Assembly: GCF_000723465.1 (NCBI RefSeq)
Contig: NZ_HF545617.1
Location: 558,001-622,000, forward strand
Source of the DNA: Ruminococcus bicirculans (ex Wegman et al. 2014)
Lineage (GTDB): Bacteria > Bacillota > Clostridia > Oscillospirales > Ruminococcaceae
DNA: 64,000 nucleotides
Reading direction: 5' to 3'
How positions within the stretch are numbered: position 1 is the stretch's first letter; each line of letters starts with the position of its first letter. Positions 44,362 to 52,883 of the stretch are shown one piece after another. The notes beneath the pieces were generated by a model, which searched no databases, was not told the origin of the DNA, and worked only from the letters and a program-made list of their open reading frames with translations. The position numbers and the translations under genes are program-made.

Positions 44362-44598
44362 CTACACCTCCGTTTCGCTTGTCGTATCCTCTACCGCAAC
44401 TGCATCGACGATTTCCTGAATGATTGCGTCCTTCTTGCTTGCCGACCCGAGGTCAATGCCAAGTTCGGCGGCATAAGCTTTTAGTTCAGGGACTGTCATG
44501 CTCTTATAATCAATGACATTTTCATTTTCGCAATAGTCGGCAGGCGGTTCTATTGTTATTGGCTTCTCGTTAAAAGTCAATCCTACTGTCTTTGCCAT
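44362..44598 (-). CDS. HeH/LEM or Rho-N-like head protein
   Basis: 78 residues, ATG 44598 with GGAGG. A two-helix motif YKSMTVPELKAYAAELGIDL with KKDAIIQEI corresponds to the HeH/SAP-like fold often found in a small protein after the major capsid gene in Firmicutes phages. Role in the head unknown; possibly nucleic acid contact. Confidence 0.7.
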   Translation of the reverse strand: MAKTVGLTFNEKPITIEPPADYCENENVIDYKSMTVPELKAYAAELGIDLGSASKKDAIIQEIVDAVAVEDTTSETEV

Positions 44599-44609
44599 AA
44601 CGACACCTC

Positions 44610-45497
44610 CTATGCCTTGTGGTGCAGATAAATACCTGCCGCCTTGTTTTCGTACACATCAGCCAGACCATAAGCACGGAAGAAGAACAGCCAGCTGTCA
44701 TCCGTCTGATTTTCCTCCGGCGTAACGACCTTGTTTACCGTGTGCTTAGGATACTGGATAACCGCCGACTTCTGGATTATCATAAAGTTTATATCCTTTG
44801 CGGTTGTCGCCTTAGCAAAACCGCCTGCCGTTTCATCGACGCCCTCTGATTTTGTCGTGCCGTCCTTAAGATCGATCGCAGTGTAAAATCTGCTCTGAGG
44901 CACTTTTACGATCTTAGCAAAGCCGTCAAGTACAGCCTTTGACTTTGTGGTGTCCACATTGATAGCAAGGTTATACAGAGTAGGAGTGATGTACAGAATA
45001 CGGTTTTCCGGCAATACTTCGTCTTCGTCCATTTTGTTCTGTGCAGTGATCAGAGCGGTAAGGACATCATTACCCGATGAAAGTGTTGCTCCTGCAGAAA
45101 CCTTAGATATGCCTGTTGTACCTGCATAGGTCGCGAACCTGAATGCGTCCTGTTCGGGAGCAACCTTGACGCGGATAAACTCTGAGGACAGTCTGCCGAA
45201 AGCAAGTCCTGCAGTCTCCTCATTGTCCATATTGTCAACGCTGAATTTACGACCTCTGTCGTAATTAAAGGTAACAGTCTCGTTTGTAAGAGTAACGTCG
45301 CCCTTTACATAGCCACTGTTTCTGGAGTAGTCCGCCAGACCGTCCATAGAGATCTTAGGGATTATGATCTCATTTGCGTTTGCGCCCGCTTTAACAAGAG
45401 TAGGATCGCTGTCGAGATCGGCGGTCAAAGATGCCTGCTTGTAAACCTCGTCAAGCAGTGCGATGTAGGTTTTAAATTTTGTAATTGCGTTTGCCAT
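44610..45497 (-). CDS. major capsid protein
   Basis: 295 residues, ATG 45497 with GGAGG. HK97-like fold expected: N-terminal helix (TKFKTYIALLDEVYKQASLT), EIIIPKISMDGLADYSRNSG, and an A-domain region with GFAKIVKVPQSRFYTAIDLK. Located after the scaffold gene as usual. Composition well adapted, consistent with high expression. Confidence 0.9.
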   Translation of the reverse strand: MANAITKFKTYIALLDEVYKQASLTADLDSDPTLVKAGANANEIIIPKISMDGLADYSRNSGYVKGDVTLTNETVTFNYDRGRKFSVDNMDNEETAGLAFGRLSSEFIRVKVAPEQDAFRFATYAGTTGISKVSAGATLSSGNDVLTALITAQNKMDEDEVLPENRILYITPTLYNLAINVDTTKSKAVLDGFAKIVKVPQSRFYTAIDLKDGTTKSEGVDETAGGFAKATTAKDINFMIIQKSAVIQYPKHTVNKVVTPEENQTDDSWLFFFRAYGLADVYENKAAGIYLHHKA

Positions 45498-45517
45498 AAT
45501 ATTTTACCTCCGTAAAA

Positions 45518-46054
45518 TTACTTAGTCGCAGGCAGACCCATTACGGCTCTTGCCTGTGCGTCTGATGTTGTTTCTGTTGCCGAACCGTGGTCAAGACCGG
45601 TGTCTATCCTTGCGGTAGGCTCATCACCATCCGCAAAGAGAAATGCTTTGTCGGCCTTAAGCTTGTCAAGCTGTTCGGTAAGACCTGTGATCTTGCCGTC
45701 ATCGTCAAGCTTGAGGAGCGACGAGTCAAGCTGAGACTTGACAATGTCCACATCTCTTGCTTTTGCTCCGGCAAGGGACAGTTCCAGAGCCTTGTCAAGC
45801 TTAAGTGCGGCAATATCTGCATTGTACTTGCTTTCCCAGTCGGACGCCGCTTTCTTAAGTCCTTCAATGTCCTCGCCGTCAAATGCTTTGACCTTATCAG
45901 TAAGCTCTGAGATCGTGCCTTTTGCCGTTTCCAGTTCTGCGTTAAGGTCTGTGTACTTCTGCTGTTCTGCGGTCAGCTCCGCTGTGTGCTGTTCAAGCAC
46001 CTTGTTTGCCTGCTCCTCGGTAATACCGAGAGCTGTTAAATCTTTCAGTTCCAT
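45518..46054 (-). CDS. capsid scaffolding protein (GP20-like)
   Basis: 178 residues from ATG 46054 behind AAGGAGG. Long coiled coil at residues 20-75 (AEQQKYTDLNAELETAKGTI), Lys/Glu/Leu-rich helices, then a flexible acidic C-terminus ending QARAVMGLP. Typical of phage minor structural GP20 scaffolds that guide capsid assembly. Preceded by a long nested hairpin in the leader. Confidence 0.88.
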   Translation of the reverse strand: MELKDLTALGITEEQANKVLEQHTAELTAEQQKYTDLNAELETAKGTISELTDKVKAFDGEDIEGLKKAASDWESKYNADIAALKLDKALELSLAGAKARDVDIVKSQLDSSLLKLDDDGKITGLTEQLDKLKADKAFLFADGDEPTARIDTGLDHGSATETTSDAQARAVMGLPATK

Positions 46055-46086
46055 AGGGATTTTTCCTCCTTAATTTTGAGTATAAA

Positions 46087-46139
46087 ATTTATCTCCTCGC
46101 AAGCGGCTCGGATTTTTGCTCCGCAAAAACGAGGATAAA
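46087..46139 (-). promoter_or_regulatory. nested hairpin before scaffold gene
   Basis: Minus-strand RNA would pair TTTATCCTCG with CGAGGAGATAAA (46139-46130 with 46099-46088, one bulge), enclosing a second perfect stem TTTTTGC/GCAAAAA (46113-46119 with 46123-46129). It lies 33 bases upstream of the scaffold ATG, after two terminators. Could be an antitermination, processing or late-promoter-associated element. Confidence 0.45.
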
Positions 46140-46140
46140 T

Positions 46141-46164
46141 AAAACGCCCTTGAAAGAGCGTTTT
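46141..46164 (-). terminator. internal late terminator
   Basis: Nine-base stem AAAACGCTC/GGGCGTTTT (minus strand) with a 6-base loop; T-rich tract weak. Downstream of the 46-residue gene. Confidence 0.6.
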
Positions 46165-46184
46165 ACTATCGTTAAAATGCAGTT

Positions 46185-46325
46185 TTAATCATCTGATAAA
46201 TCTACAAGGCATTTAATAACCAAACAAATACCTTTTATTATTGTGAAGACCCATGCGGCTACATAACAGCCAACGGGGATTTGCCCTGTATCGAGGGCGT
46301 AAAGCAATATGAGGGTTGAAAGCAT
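46185..46325 (-). CDS. 46-residue membrane protein
   Basis: ATG 46325 with AAGGAG 11 bases upstream, ending TAA 46185-46187. One long hydrophobic segment (about residues 3-38, LSTLILLYALDTG, then VGCYVAAWVFTIIKGICLV). Not homologous to anything I recognise. It follows the toxin-immunity pair and its terminator, so it could be a further immunity or lysis-related factor. Confidence 0.5.
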   Translation of the reverse strand: MLSTLILLYALDTGQIPVGCYVAAWVFTIIKGICLVIKCLVDLSDD

Positions 46326-46356
46326 AAATTATCAGCTCCTTTTTGCAAAATTAAAA

Positions 46357-46375
46357 GCCCCCAGTAGCTGGGAGC
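46357..46375 (-). terminator. terminator after immunity gene
   Basis: Eight-base stem GCTCCCAG/CTGGGGGC with a 3-base loop, then TTTTAATTTT on the minus strand; starts at the stop codon of the immunity candidate. Confidence 0.75.
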
Positions 46376-46636
46376 TTATTCATTATGAATTTGAAAATAA
46401 ACCTTATCATAAATATCCAATGCTTTATATCCGAAATCTGTCATATTATTCTGATTTTCGTCCATGCCATAAACAACTGATATGTTGCTAATTATGCATT
46501 GAAACATAGAAACATCTTTATTATTTATTTCTATCTGACTTGTTTCGGGGAAGAGCTTGTATGGGTATTCCAAATCTTCAAAATCGCCATATTTGACAAG
46601 CATTTCATATTCATCTTTTTTGAAATTGAATATCAT
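46376..46636 (-). CDS. candidate immunity protein
   Basis: 86 residues; ATG 46636 follows GAGGTG that overlaps the stop of the toxin-bearing gene. Small, acidic (pI well below 5 by eye), AT-rich coding. Begins MIFNFKKDEYEMLVKYGDFE. No family recognised. A short acidic gene directly after a MuF capsid gene with a C-terminal nuclease-like domain is the arrangement described for phage polymorphic toxins with cognate immunity. Function inferred from context. Confidence 0.55.
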   Translation of the reverse strand: MIFNFKKDEYEMLVKYGDFEDLEYPYKLFPETSQIEINNKDVSMFQCIISNISVVYGMDENQNNMTDFGYKALDIYDKVYFQIHNE

Positions 46637-46647
46637 AATAATACACC

Positions 46648-48318
46648 TCACTTTGGATTACATTGAATAAGCACGCCCGTTTCAGGATTTATGGATACTG
46701 CACATTTATCTGTAACAAATAGCTGAGATATTTTAGGTTTACCATCTTCATCATATAAAATGTTACCGTTTTTATCCCTGCTAATTTTGGGTTTCATTGC
46801 TTTACCATTGGTCAAAGCATCCTGAATATCTTGAAGTTCAACGCCAAGACGTTTCTTACCCGTATCAGGATCTTTGATTACACCAATAACACGTTCAATG
46901 AAATGATCCGATTGCCCAGTTATTTCAATACCGTTAGTTGTAGTTAAACCAACAAGACTGTTGTTAATCTCATTGTGCAACTTCTTATAATGATCGTAAC
47001 CTACAAGCGGAGAAAATTTTCCCTTTTTTACAGAAGTAATATATGCATTCATCAATTTGCACTCAGGAGAGTTATTATACTTCATATTTTCAAAAATGTC
47101 AAGGCTTTTCGGCGGATTTTCTATGCCGTAGCTTTTCATTTGCTTAACAAAGTAACGATTATTCCCATATACCGCTTTCTGCGAAACACTCTTGTTAAAT
47201 CCAACAACCCGAACTCTGTCCTTTTCGGAATAAAGATCGTTCGTATCGCAAAACTCAGACAGCCGTTTTTCCTTAGTTTTCAGTATAGCCGAGTGGCGTT
47301 CAAACTGATTTTGCAGTCTCCGTTTAAGCACCTCGTCTTCCGTCTCAGAGATAGCACCGTCATATGCAGCTAAACGTCTTTTTGTAGCTCGTATAGACCG
47401 CTCCATAGCACGCTGTTTCTGCGATAATTCATACTGTCTGTTGTTTTCGGTCACGTCAACAGGGAGATTAGCACGTTCGGAAATTCCCTCGAAAAACGGA
47501 TAAAAATCATGTCGGCAGTTCCAGCCTTTCAAGCCGTCACCCGTTCCGTAGCCTGTGGCGGTGCTGAGTTTAGGGTATTTTTTAGATTTGCCCGAAATGC
47601 TGTAAACCTTGCCTTGCCATAAAGCGTGTGAGGGACGCGCGCCCATGTGTGCGGTGACCTCAACCAGATCGCAGTCCATTTCTGCGGCAAGATCAAGCTG
47701 CATCTGACCTGCGGTCTGACTTATGCCCGTCATTACCGCACGCCGCACTGCAACGTCTGCCCAGTCGGTCTTACCCGATGGATAAGTTACAGTCGCAATA
47801 CCTTGTTTAGCAAGCTCGACAACTGCGTCGTAAATAGCATCCTGATATGTAAAAGCACCGCTTTGTACCTTTAACCATGCCTTGTCCATAAGATGAGTAA
47901 CAGTTGCCTGCGAGGACTCTACCATGGACTTACACAGATTTTTTGTCATACCATTTGCATTTTTAACGCCTGCCTTAAGCGTGTTGGATAATGCCACCGA
48001 CCTCAGAGCGGCGGAGCAGTCCTTGCCGTAAGTTCTGTATATCTTGGCGTCGTTGTTGATTGCCTCCTTACAGGCATCGGTGTACAGCTTTGATATCTGC
48101 CGCTTTGATTTGCCTGTAAATTCTGCAAGCATAGCAGTGATCTCTTTTGTAGACATCTTCAACTGGCTTGCTTTGTACAACTGCCATTCTGCCGAGGGAG
48201 TAAGATAGTCCGCTTTAACAAGCTTTTTGGCAATAGACTTGATTATATCAGTCTGTACCTCGCTTACAAGATCAATCAAGTCATCTGGCAGTTTTTGTAA
48301 CGTCTGAGGGGTAAGCAT
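46648..48318 (-). CDS. MuF-type minor capsid protein with toxin-like C-terminus
   Basis: 556 residues; ATG overlaps the portal stop by one base. Residues 1-330: phage minor capsid/MuF domain (DVAVRRAVMTGISQTAGQMQ, EVTAHMGARPSHALWQGKVY, GWNCRHDFYPFFEG). A linker helix covers 330-420. From about 430 the sequence changes to an AT-rich module ending NPETGVLIQCNPK, with SDHFIERVIG and a GVELQDIQDAL helix, resembling the barnase/EndoU/ColE5-like nuclease tails (PBECR group) of MuF polymorphic toxins. The head domain is injected or packaged; the tail may act on rival phage or the new host. The exact toxin family is inferred. Confidence 0.75.
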   Translation of the reverse strand: MLTPQTLQKLPDDLIDLVSEVQTDIIKSIAKKLVKADYLTPSAEWQLYKASQLKMSTKEITAMLAEFTGKSKRQISKLYTDACKEAINNDAKIYRTYGKDCSAALRSVALSNTLKAGVKNANGMTKNLCKSMVESSQATVTHLMDKAWLKVQSGAFTYQDAIYDAVVELAKQGIATVTYPSGKTDWADVAVRRAVMTGISQTAGQMQLDLAAEMDCDLVEVTAHMGARPSHALWQGKVYSISGKSKKYPKLSTATGYGTGDGLKGWNCRHDFYPFFEGISERANLPVDVTENNRQYELSQKQRAMERSIRATKRRLAAYDGAISETEDEVLKRRLQNQFERHSAILKTKEKRLSEFCDTNDLYSEKDRVRVVGFNKSVSQKAVYGNNRYFVKQMKSYGIENPPKSLDIFENMKYNNSPECKLMNAYITSVKKGKFSPLVGYDHYKKLHNEINNSLVGLTTTNGIEITGQSDHFIERVIGVIKDPDTGKKRLGVELQDIQDALTNGKAMKPKISRDKNGNILYDEDGKPKISQLFVTDKCAVSINPETGVLIQCNPK

Positions 48319-49778
48319 TACTCCTCACCGTCCTCAAAGCCCATAAGCTCATCGTCGGTAGGTTCACCGTCTGCAAGACGTGCCTTTGCCTCCTCTTCCG
48401 ATTCGCCGTACCATTTAACACGGTATTCCCACTTCTGCATTAAACCTGCTGTGACATCATCTTTGTCACGTTGTCGCTCGGCATTTTCGTCTACCAGTGG
48501 ACTTTGGTCAAAGACTATGGATATATGTGCGTCCTCCTTGACCTGTGCGTCGATAAAGCTGTGGCCTATCCAGAGGAGCGTTTTAACAAGACCATGCAAA
48601 AAGCTCTCAACTTTTATAAAATGCTTGTGTGCGTTTTGGATCAAGTCCTGCTTGTCGCCTGTGTACTGGGTAGCAGTTACTATAGAGCCTGCATTAAACT
48701 GATAATGCTTAGTACCAAATCCCACCTTAAAGCTGAGATAATCAAGCTGTGCCTGTATACCCGCCGTATTGTCTGCAACTCTCAGATCGGGATTATGCTC
48801 CTGCACCATACTCTTACCCGTGCCATCGTCCATAGTCTCGCCGATATAATAAAACAGTTGTTGATTTACCTCATCGGGAGCAACCTTTTTATCTCCAGAC
48901 ATATCTTCAAGCATATTTTTGTTTAAAAACACTTTTTTCTGTCCCAACCAAAAATCAGAGTTAAGATTATTATATGCAAGATCAACTCCCTTCAAGTTGT
49001 CAATCGCTCCGGCAAAAACCGCACAGCCCATCCCATTATTGCCGTTAATGGGATTAACGATAGCAGGTTTGCATATGGTAAACCAAGACTTGTCTGATCC
49101 TGTATGCATTATTCTTGCAACACCGTCCGGCAGAGGTTCTTCGCTCAACAGCGATTTATCTTTTATTCCAAAGATGTGATTTTCTATGACATATTCGCCT
49201 TTTTCCAGACGGTGTATCTCAAGATACAGCTTGTTGCTGCCTTTTGTACAGATATCGGAGCAAAACGCTGCTTCGGTGATAATGCCGTTGTCCGATGATA
49301 GGACTATTATCCTATCCGCCTCAAGGTAATTTAGATCTATCCATGCGTCCGGTGACGGCAGAAGTCTGCCGTCTGAGCTTACCACAGCATTTTTAAGACG
49401 TATCACAACGGCACAAGTGCCGGAATACATCATTTTTTCCATGAGGTCGTTAGCCTGATCCCAGAAGTTGTTGCTGCCGAACACTCCGCCGTTGTCGGTA
49501 TCGCCAACGATGAACTTTTCCGAGTATTCATCATCTACTTTTACAAACGTTTTGTCGTTTATTAATATGCTTGCCCAGTCCTCGCACACCTTTTTGGCCA
49601 TTTTCATGGTATACATATCACGACTCTTGCGTTTTTCTCCGTTTTCAAAAGTTATCCTATGAAATGGTTCATGAAAACCCTTCCACCAGTCTTTCCATAC
49701 GGATATATTATTATAATAGTTGGTCGAAATGTTATAGCCGAAGTTATTATTCAGCCAGTTTATTATCTCACTGTTCAA
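48318..49778 (-). CDS. portal protein (SPP1 gp6-like)
   Basis: 486 residues from TTG 49778 (AGGAGG). Contains MAKKVCEDWASILINDKTFV and DWKGFHEPFH-like N-terminal strands, and a C-terminal DKDDVTAGLMQKWEYRVKWY helix, typical of the SPP1 gp6-type portal, not the Mu gp29 type. Dodecameric DNA gate of the head. Acidic C-terminus. Overlaps the terminase gene end by four bases. Confidence 0.88.
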   Translation of the reverse strand: MNSEIINWLNNNFGYNISTNYYNNISVWKDWWKGFHEPFHRITFENGEKRKSRDMYTMKMAKKVCEDWASILINDKTFVKVDDEYSEKFIVGDTDNGGVFGSNNFWDQANDLMEKMMYSGTCAVVIRLKNAVVSSDGRLLPSPDAWIDLNYLEADRIIVLSSDNGIITEAAFCSDICTKGSNKLYLEIHRLEKGEYVIENHIFGIKDKSLLSEEPLPDGVARIMHTGSDKSWFTICKPAIVNPINGNNGMGCAVFAGAIDNLKGVDLAYNNLNSDFWLGQKKVFLNKNMLEDMSGDKKVAPDEVNQQLFYYIGETMDDGTGKSMVQEHNPDLRVADNTAGIQAQLDYLSFKVGFGTKHYQFNAGSIVTATQYTGDKQDLIQNAHKHFIKVESFLHGLVKTLLWIGHSFIDAQVKEDAHISIVFDQSPLVDENAERQRDKDDVTAGLMQKWEYRVKWYGESEEEAKARLADGEPTDDELMGFEDGEE

Positions 49779-51151
49779 ATGTTTTCACCTCCTGCCAGCG
49801 TTAGCGGCTTGATAAATTTGCTAAAGCTGTACTCCAGAGCGTCAGCGGTATCTATATCGCAAGTACCGTCGTCAAGACGCTCGTCTCTGTCCGGAATTTT
49901 AGGATCCCATATCTGCTCCGACAAGCTTCCGATAACATTTTTGCAAATGTCAAGCACCCAAAATCTGCCCTGAGCCATCAAAGACGTAAGCATAGATATT
50001 CTGTCGTTTCGTGGAGCTTTGTAGCAGTCCACGATCTTGACCATCAGTCTTGCTCTGGCACAGGCTACTCTCAGACCGTTTATTACCGCTTGGTTTTCGT
50101 TGTCCGCCCATGCAAATTTAATTAAAAGCGGATTAAAACGCATATATAACGTCTTTACAAACTTTATAAAAGCAGTGTAAATAGTATCGGGACCGACCTC
50201 GCCCTTGCCGCCGTCTATTTTGTGATCTGCAATAACGACAAGCTTTTTAAAGCCCTCAATAAAAGCCGTAGCCACGAATGTGGTCTTTGACTTGTTGCCG
50301 CCGAAGTCGATACCTATCTGTATTGATGTGATCTTGCTTTTGTCAAGCTGTGATTCGGGTATTATATACTTTTCGGGGTCGTTGGCAAAGCTCTGGAAGA
50401 TAAGACCCTCTGCCGCTATCCTTAACCCCAGTATATCTCGCTTGTACCAGATAGATGTCGGATCGTACTGAGATTTTACCTCAGCCTTACGCTGATCTGA
50501 GATATTTATGTTATCGTCAATAGTAAAATGTGCGTAGTTGTATCCGCCGAGGAATTTGCAATCGGCGGCGTCCTGCTGGTACTTGTCAATGTACTCGGTG
50601 TATATCCAGCTTTTTGGATTGTCCGGGTTAAGATCCCACCATATCTTACGCTTATCTGCGGCGATAGATCTGTTAAAAGCCTCCTGCACAAATGATTTGT
50701 GATGCAGATTGATCTCAGTACCTATCCACATACCATAAGAGTTGCCTCGTATGGACTTATAACTGCTGGCAAGCATAGCGCCGGAAAAGATGACGATCCT
50801 TGTTTTAAATCCTGTATCCTTGCCCTTTATGATAAGAGCCTCATTGCCCTTGTACTTACCCCAGCGGCATTGACCTCGAAAGAAATGCTCAATACCAAAG
50901 CCGTTACAGTCGCCAAGAATGATTTTCGCATTGCCGAGTGTTGACGCCGATGCAAGATGTATCTTGTCTTTAGTAGTCTTAAGCTCGTGACAAAAAGCAA
51001 GAACGTTGTCCACTGTCTTTCCGGCTCTTACCGCTCCCTCGGCAACGTTTATCATGCAGTCCTGTGACTTTCGGATATATGCCTTATGCTTATCGCCAAA
51101 ATTGTAGGGTATGGTCTTTTTGCGTTTCTCAGGCTTAGTTGTCCTTGCCAT
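49775..51151 (-). CDS. terminase large subunit (PBSX-like)
   Basis: 458 residues; ATG 51151 with AGGAGG. The ATPase domain has a Walker-A-like GAVRAGKTVD (about 38-47) and an acidic Walker B region (YGMWIGTEIN); the nuclease domain has D in IGIDFGGNKSKTTFVATAF and later WADNENQ and CDIDTADAL acids. Packages DNA into heads; Mu-type phages package integrated DNA by headful cutting. Overlaps the small subunit gene by 17 bases. Confidence 0.92.
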   Translation of the reverse strand: MARTTKPEKRKKTIPYNFGDKHKAYIRKSQDCMINVAEGAVRAGKTVDNVLAFCHELKTTKDKIHLASASTLGNAKIILGDCNGFGIEHFFRGQCRWGKYKGNEALIIKGKDTGFKTRIVIFSGAMLASSYKSIRGNSYGMWIGTEINLHHKSFVQEAFNRSIAADKRKIWWDLNPDNPKSWIYTEYIDKYQQDAADCKFLGGYNYAHFTIDDNINISDQRKAEVKSQYDPTSIWYKRDILGLRIAAEGLIFQSFANDPEKYIIPESQLDKSKITSIQIGIDFGGNKSKTTFVATAFIEGFKKLVVIADHKIDGGKGEVGPDTIYTAFIKFVKTLYMRFNPLLIKFAWADNENQAVINGLRVACARARLMVKIVDCYKAPRNDRISMLTSLMAQGRFWVLDICKNVIGSLSEQIWDPKIPDRDERLDDGTCDIDTADALEYSFSKFIKPLTLAGGENI

Positions 51152-51602
51152 AGATATCCTCCTCAATTTCCGACGTGTCCTCCAGCTCAGGATCAGCCTT
51201 GGGATTCGGTGACCAGTTTTCTTTGTCTTTATTCTGCAAATAGCTCAGAGCGGCGGACGGATTGGGAGCGACTTTTTTTACCCTGCGCCTGATCGTTTTG
51301 CGCCCTCTGGCGTCAACTCTAACTTCTTCCTCTGCATATTCGCCGCCCAGAGCCGCCGCAAGCAAAGCTCTCTCCACTTCGGAGTTTACAAGTTCAGGAT
51401 TGTCGTCCAAAAAATCCTGAAGTTCCTTGTGCCGCTTTTTATAATCTGTGGCAAGCTTTTTCCGTTCTGCCTTGTCGGAGGTATTAATAAAAGCCTCCGA
51501 CAGCTCGCCGAGGCTTTGTATATCCGTCTGTATTTTTACATCATTAATGTTGCTTACAGCTGCCGACAGCGTGTCGATAGCCTGTTTTCTCTTTACATTC
51601 AC
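51135..51602 (-). CDS. terminase small subunit
   Basis: 155 residues. Helical N-terminus, then RVDARGRKTIRRRVKKVAPN with PSAALSYLQNKDKENW, matching the (P-x-aAlxWLKNRxPxxW) end found in small terminase proteins. Binds the packaging site. A separate gp27-like protein upstream may also act here, so two candidates exist for the recognition subunit. Confidence 0.75.
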   Translation of the reverse strand: MNVKRKQAIDTLSAAVSNINDVKIQTDIQSLGELSEAFINTSDKAERKKLATDYKKRHKELQDFLDDNPELVNSEVERALLAAALGGEYAEEEVRVDARGRKTIRRRVKKVAPNPSAALSYLQNKDKENWSPNPKADPELEDTSEIEEDIYGKDN

Positions 51603-51631
51603 ATTAACACCTCCGTTCGCTCAAACTCAAA

Positions 51632-51829
51632 CTACACGCCCGTTTTAAGGGTTTTCTCTTTCAAGTGTGAAATTATCCTAAGAATTATTTCAAAACGTGC
51701 TATAACGCCGTTAAACGCCGCTAAAATGAAATCAAATAGCAATGCTTCGCCATTCGGATATTTTTGTTTCAAAATTCCGTTGATGTCCGGCGCTATGTAA
51801 TCTGAGCTTAAGCGCAGGGGACGAATCAA
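51632..51829 (-). CDS. small hypothetical phage protein
   Basis: 65 residues from a TTG at 51829, 15 bases after the NusG-like gene; the ribosome site is weak. Begins MIRPLRLSSDYIAPDINGIL and has an amphipathic helix (GEALLFDFILAAFNGVIARF). Coding-like, but no family recognised. Confidence 0.45.
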   Translation of the reverse strand: MIRPLRLSSDYIAPDINGILKQKYPNGEALLFDFILAAFNGVIARFEIILRIISHLKEKTLKTGV

Positions 51830-51843
51830 CCTTACGCTTATGA

Positions 51844-52326
51844 TCAGATCTTTTCCAGTTCTGCAGCAACGTCAAAGTAATGACGCCTGCCGTTTATCTC
51901 ACAGTACAGCGTACAGCGTTTACGCCGCTTGCTGTATTTAACAATGCAGTGTTCTCTGCCTTTGAGCAGTCCCTCTGTGATAGTCACCTTTCCGCTGTTT
52001 ATGTAACCACGGCTGACGGTAAGATTTTCGACATCAAGTATCCACCGAAGTCTGACTTCCTCGCTCATCGGCAGCGGAGTGGGCGGTCTGCCCAAAAATC
52101 TCAATACGCCGACAGTATTTTTCACGGTGTAGTAAAGCTCGTCTGTGATGCCTTCACTGTTAACAAAAACATATGTGGGAAATATCATCCGGCGTACCAT
52201 GCGCCACACGCCGCCTTTACGTTCCAACAGGTCGTGAGCAGGCGCATAGGCGTTAATATTTTTATCTCTGAGAGTGGCAACAACGTCATGCTCTCTGCCG
52301 CTCTGAACATAAATAACGTAGATCAT
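51844..52326 (-). CDS. NusG-family antitermination factor
   Basis: 160 residues; ATG overlaps the gp27-like gene end by four bases. The N-terminal NGN domain (1-100) begins MIYVIYVQSGREHDVVATLR and includes MIFPTYVFVNSEGITDELYY and VGVLRFLGRPPTPLP; a C-terminal KOW domain (about 108-160) has VTITEGLLKGREHCIVKYSK. Specialised NusG paralogues such as LoaP and RfaH bind paused RNA polymerase and suppress terminators. Located inside the packaging genes with several intrinsic terminators downstream, it may allow late transcription to read through. Confidence 0.85.
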   Translation of the reverse strand: MIYVIYVQSGREHDVVATLRDKNINAYAPAHDLLERKGGVWRMVRRMIFPTYVFVNSEGITDELYYTVKNTVGVLRFLGRPPTPLPMSEEVRLRWILDVENLTVSRGYINSGKVTITEGLLKGREHCIVKYSKRRKRCTLYCEINGRRHYFDVAAELEKI

Positions 52327-52871
52327 ATATCGCTCCTTTTCTCCTCAAGGAACTTAGCCACATCCTTGTAAAGATCGGGACGTTCCCTTGCCATTGCCTC
52401 GAACACCATTGACTTGACCTGTTCAAAGCCCGCGTTAAGGATATCCTCGTTTTTCAGATCCATATTCTTTTTATACGCCGCAGCCTTTACAAGGCTGGTA
52501 GCCTGTTTGAGCAAGGCTTCCGGGTCTATGTTCTTCCATTTTTCTTCGGGAGTGTTCTGTATAGATTCCAACACGTTATGCGACAGCAGCCTGATTATTC
52601 CCTCGCTGGTATCGAGAGCCGGATACTTGTTTATCTCCTCCATTATGACCCTGAAATTCTCCTGAGCCATTCTGAGGGTCTCAACAGATTCATTCAGATT
52701 TGCGGCGTATCTGCAAACCGAGGATATTGATATGGGCTGATCGGTCTGATCCTTTATATAGTCTGCGATCTCCGCATATGTAAAATCGGCTTTCATCATA
52801 TCTTCGACCGTTGCTTTAAGTTCCGGCGACAGCTTGTCTATTTTAGAGTGCTTTCTGCGCTTTCTTGCCAT
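52323..52871 (-). CDS. Mu gp27-like protein (DUF3486)
   Basis: 182 residues; ATG 52871 (GGGGGTG upstream) begins MARKRRKHSKIDKLSPELKA, the N-terminus of Mu gp27 homologues. Helix-turn-helix DFTYAEIADYIKDQ with SISSVCRYAANLNE; the C-terminal half is helical. Mu gp27 is thought to be the small packaging subunit. Keeps the Mu-like gene order (gp25, gp27). Confidence 0.85.
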   Translation of the reverse strand: MARKRRKHSKIDKLSPELKATVEDMMKADFTYAEIADYIKDQTDQPISISSVCRYAANLNESVETLRMAQENFRVIMEEINKYPALDTSEGIIRLLSHNVLESIQNTPEEKWKNIDPEALLKQATSLVKAAAYKKNMDLKNEDILNAGFEQVKSMVFEAMARERPDLYKDVAKFLEEKRSDI

Positions 52872-52883
52872 TATCCGCACCCC

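Noticed and set aside
43732-44484. 250-residue plus-strand frame
   Set aside because: Antisense to three overlapping head-joining genes with ribosome sites.
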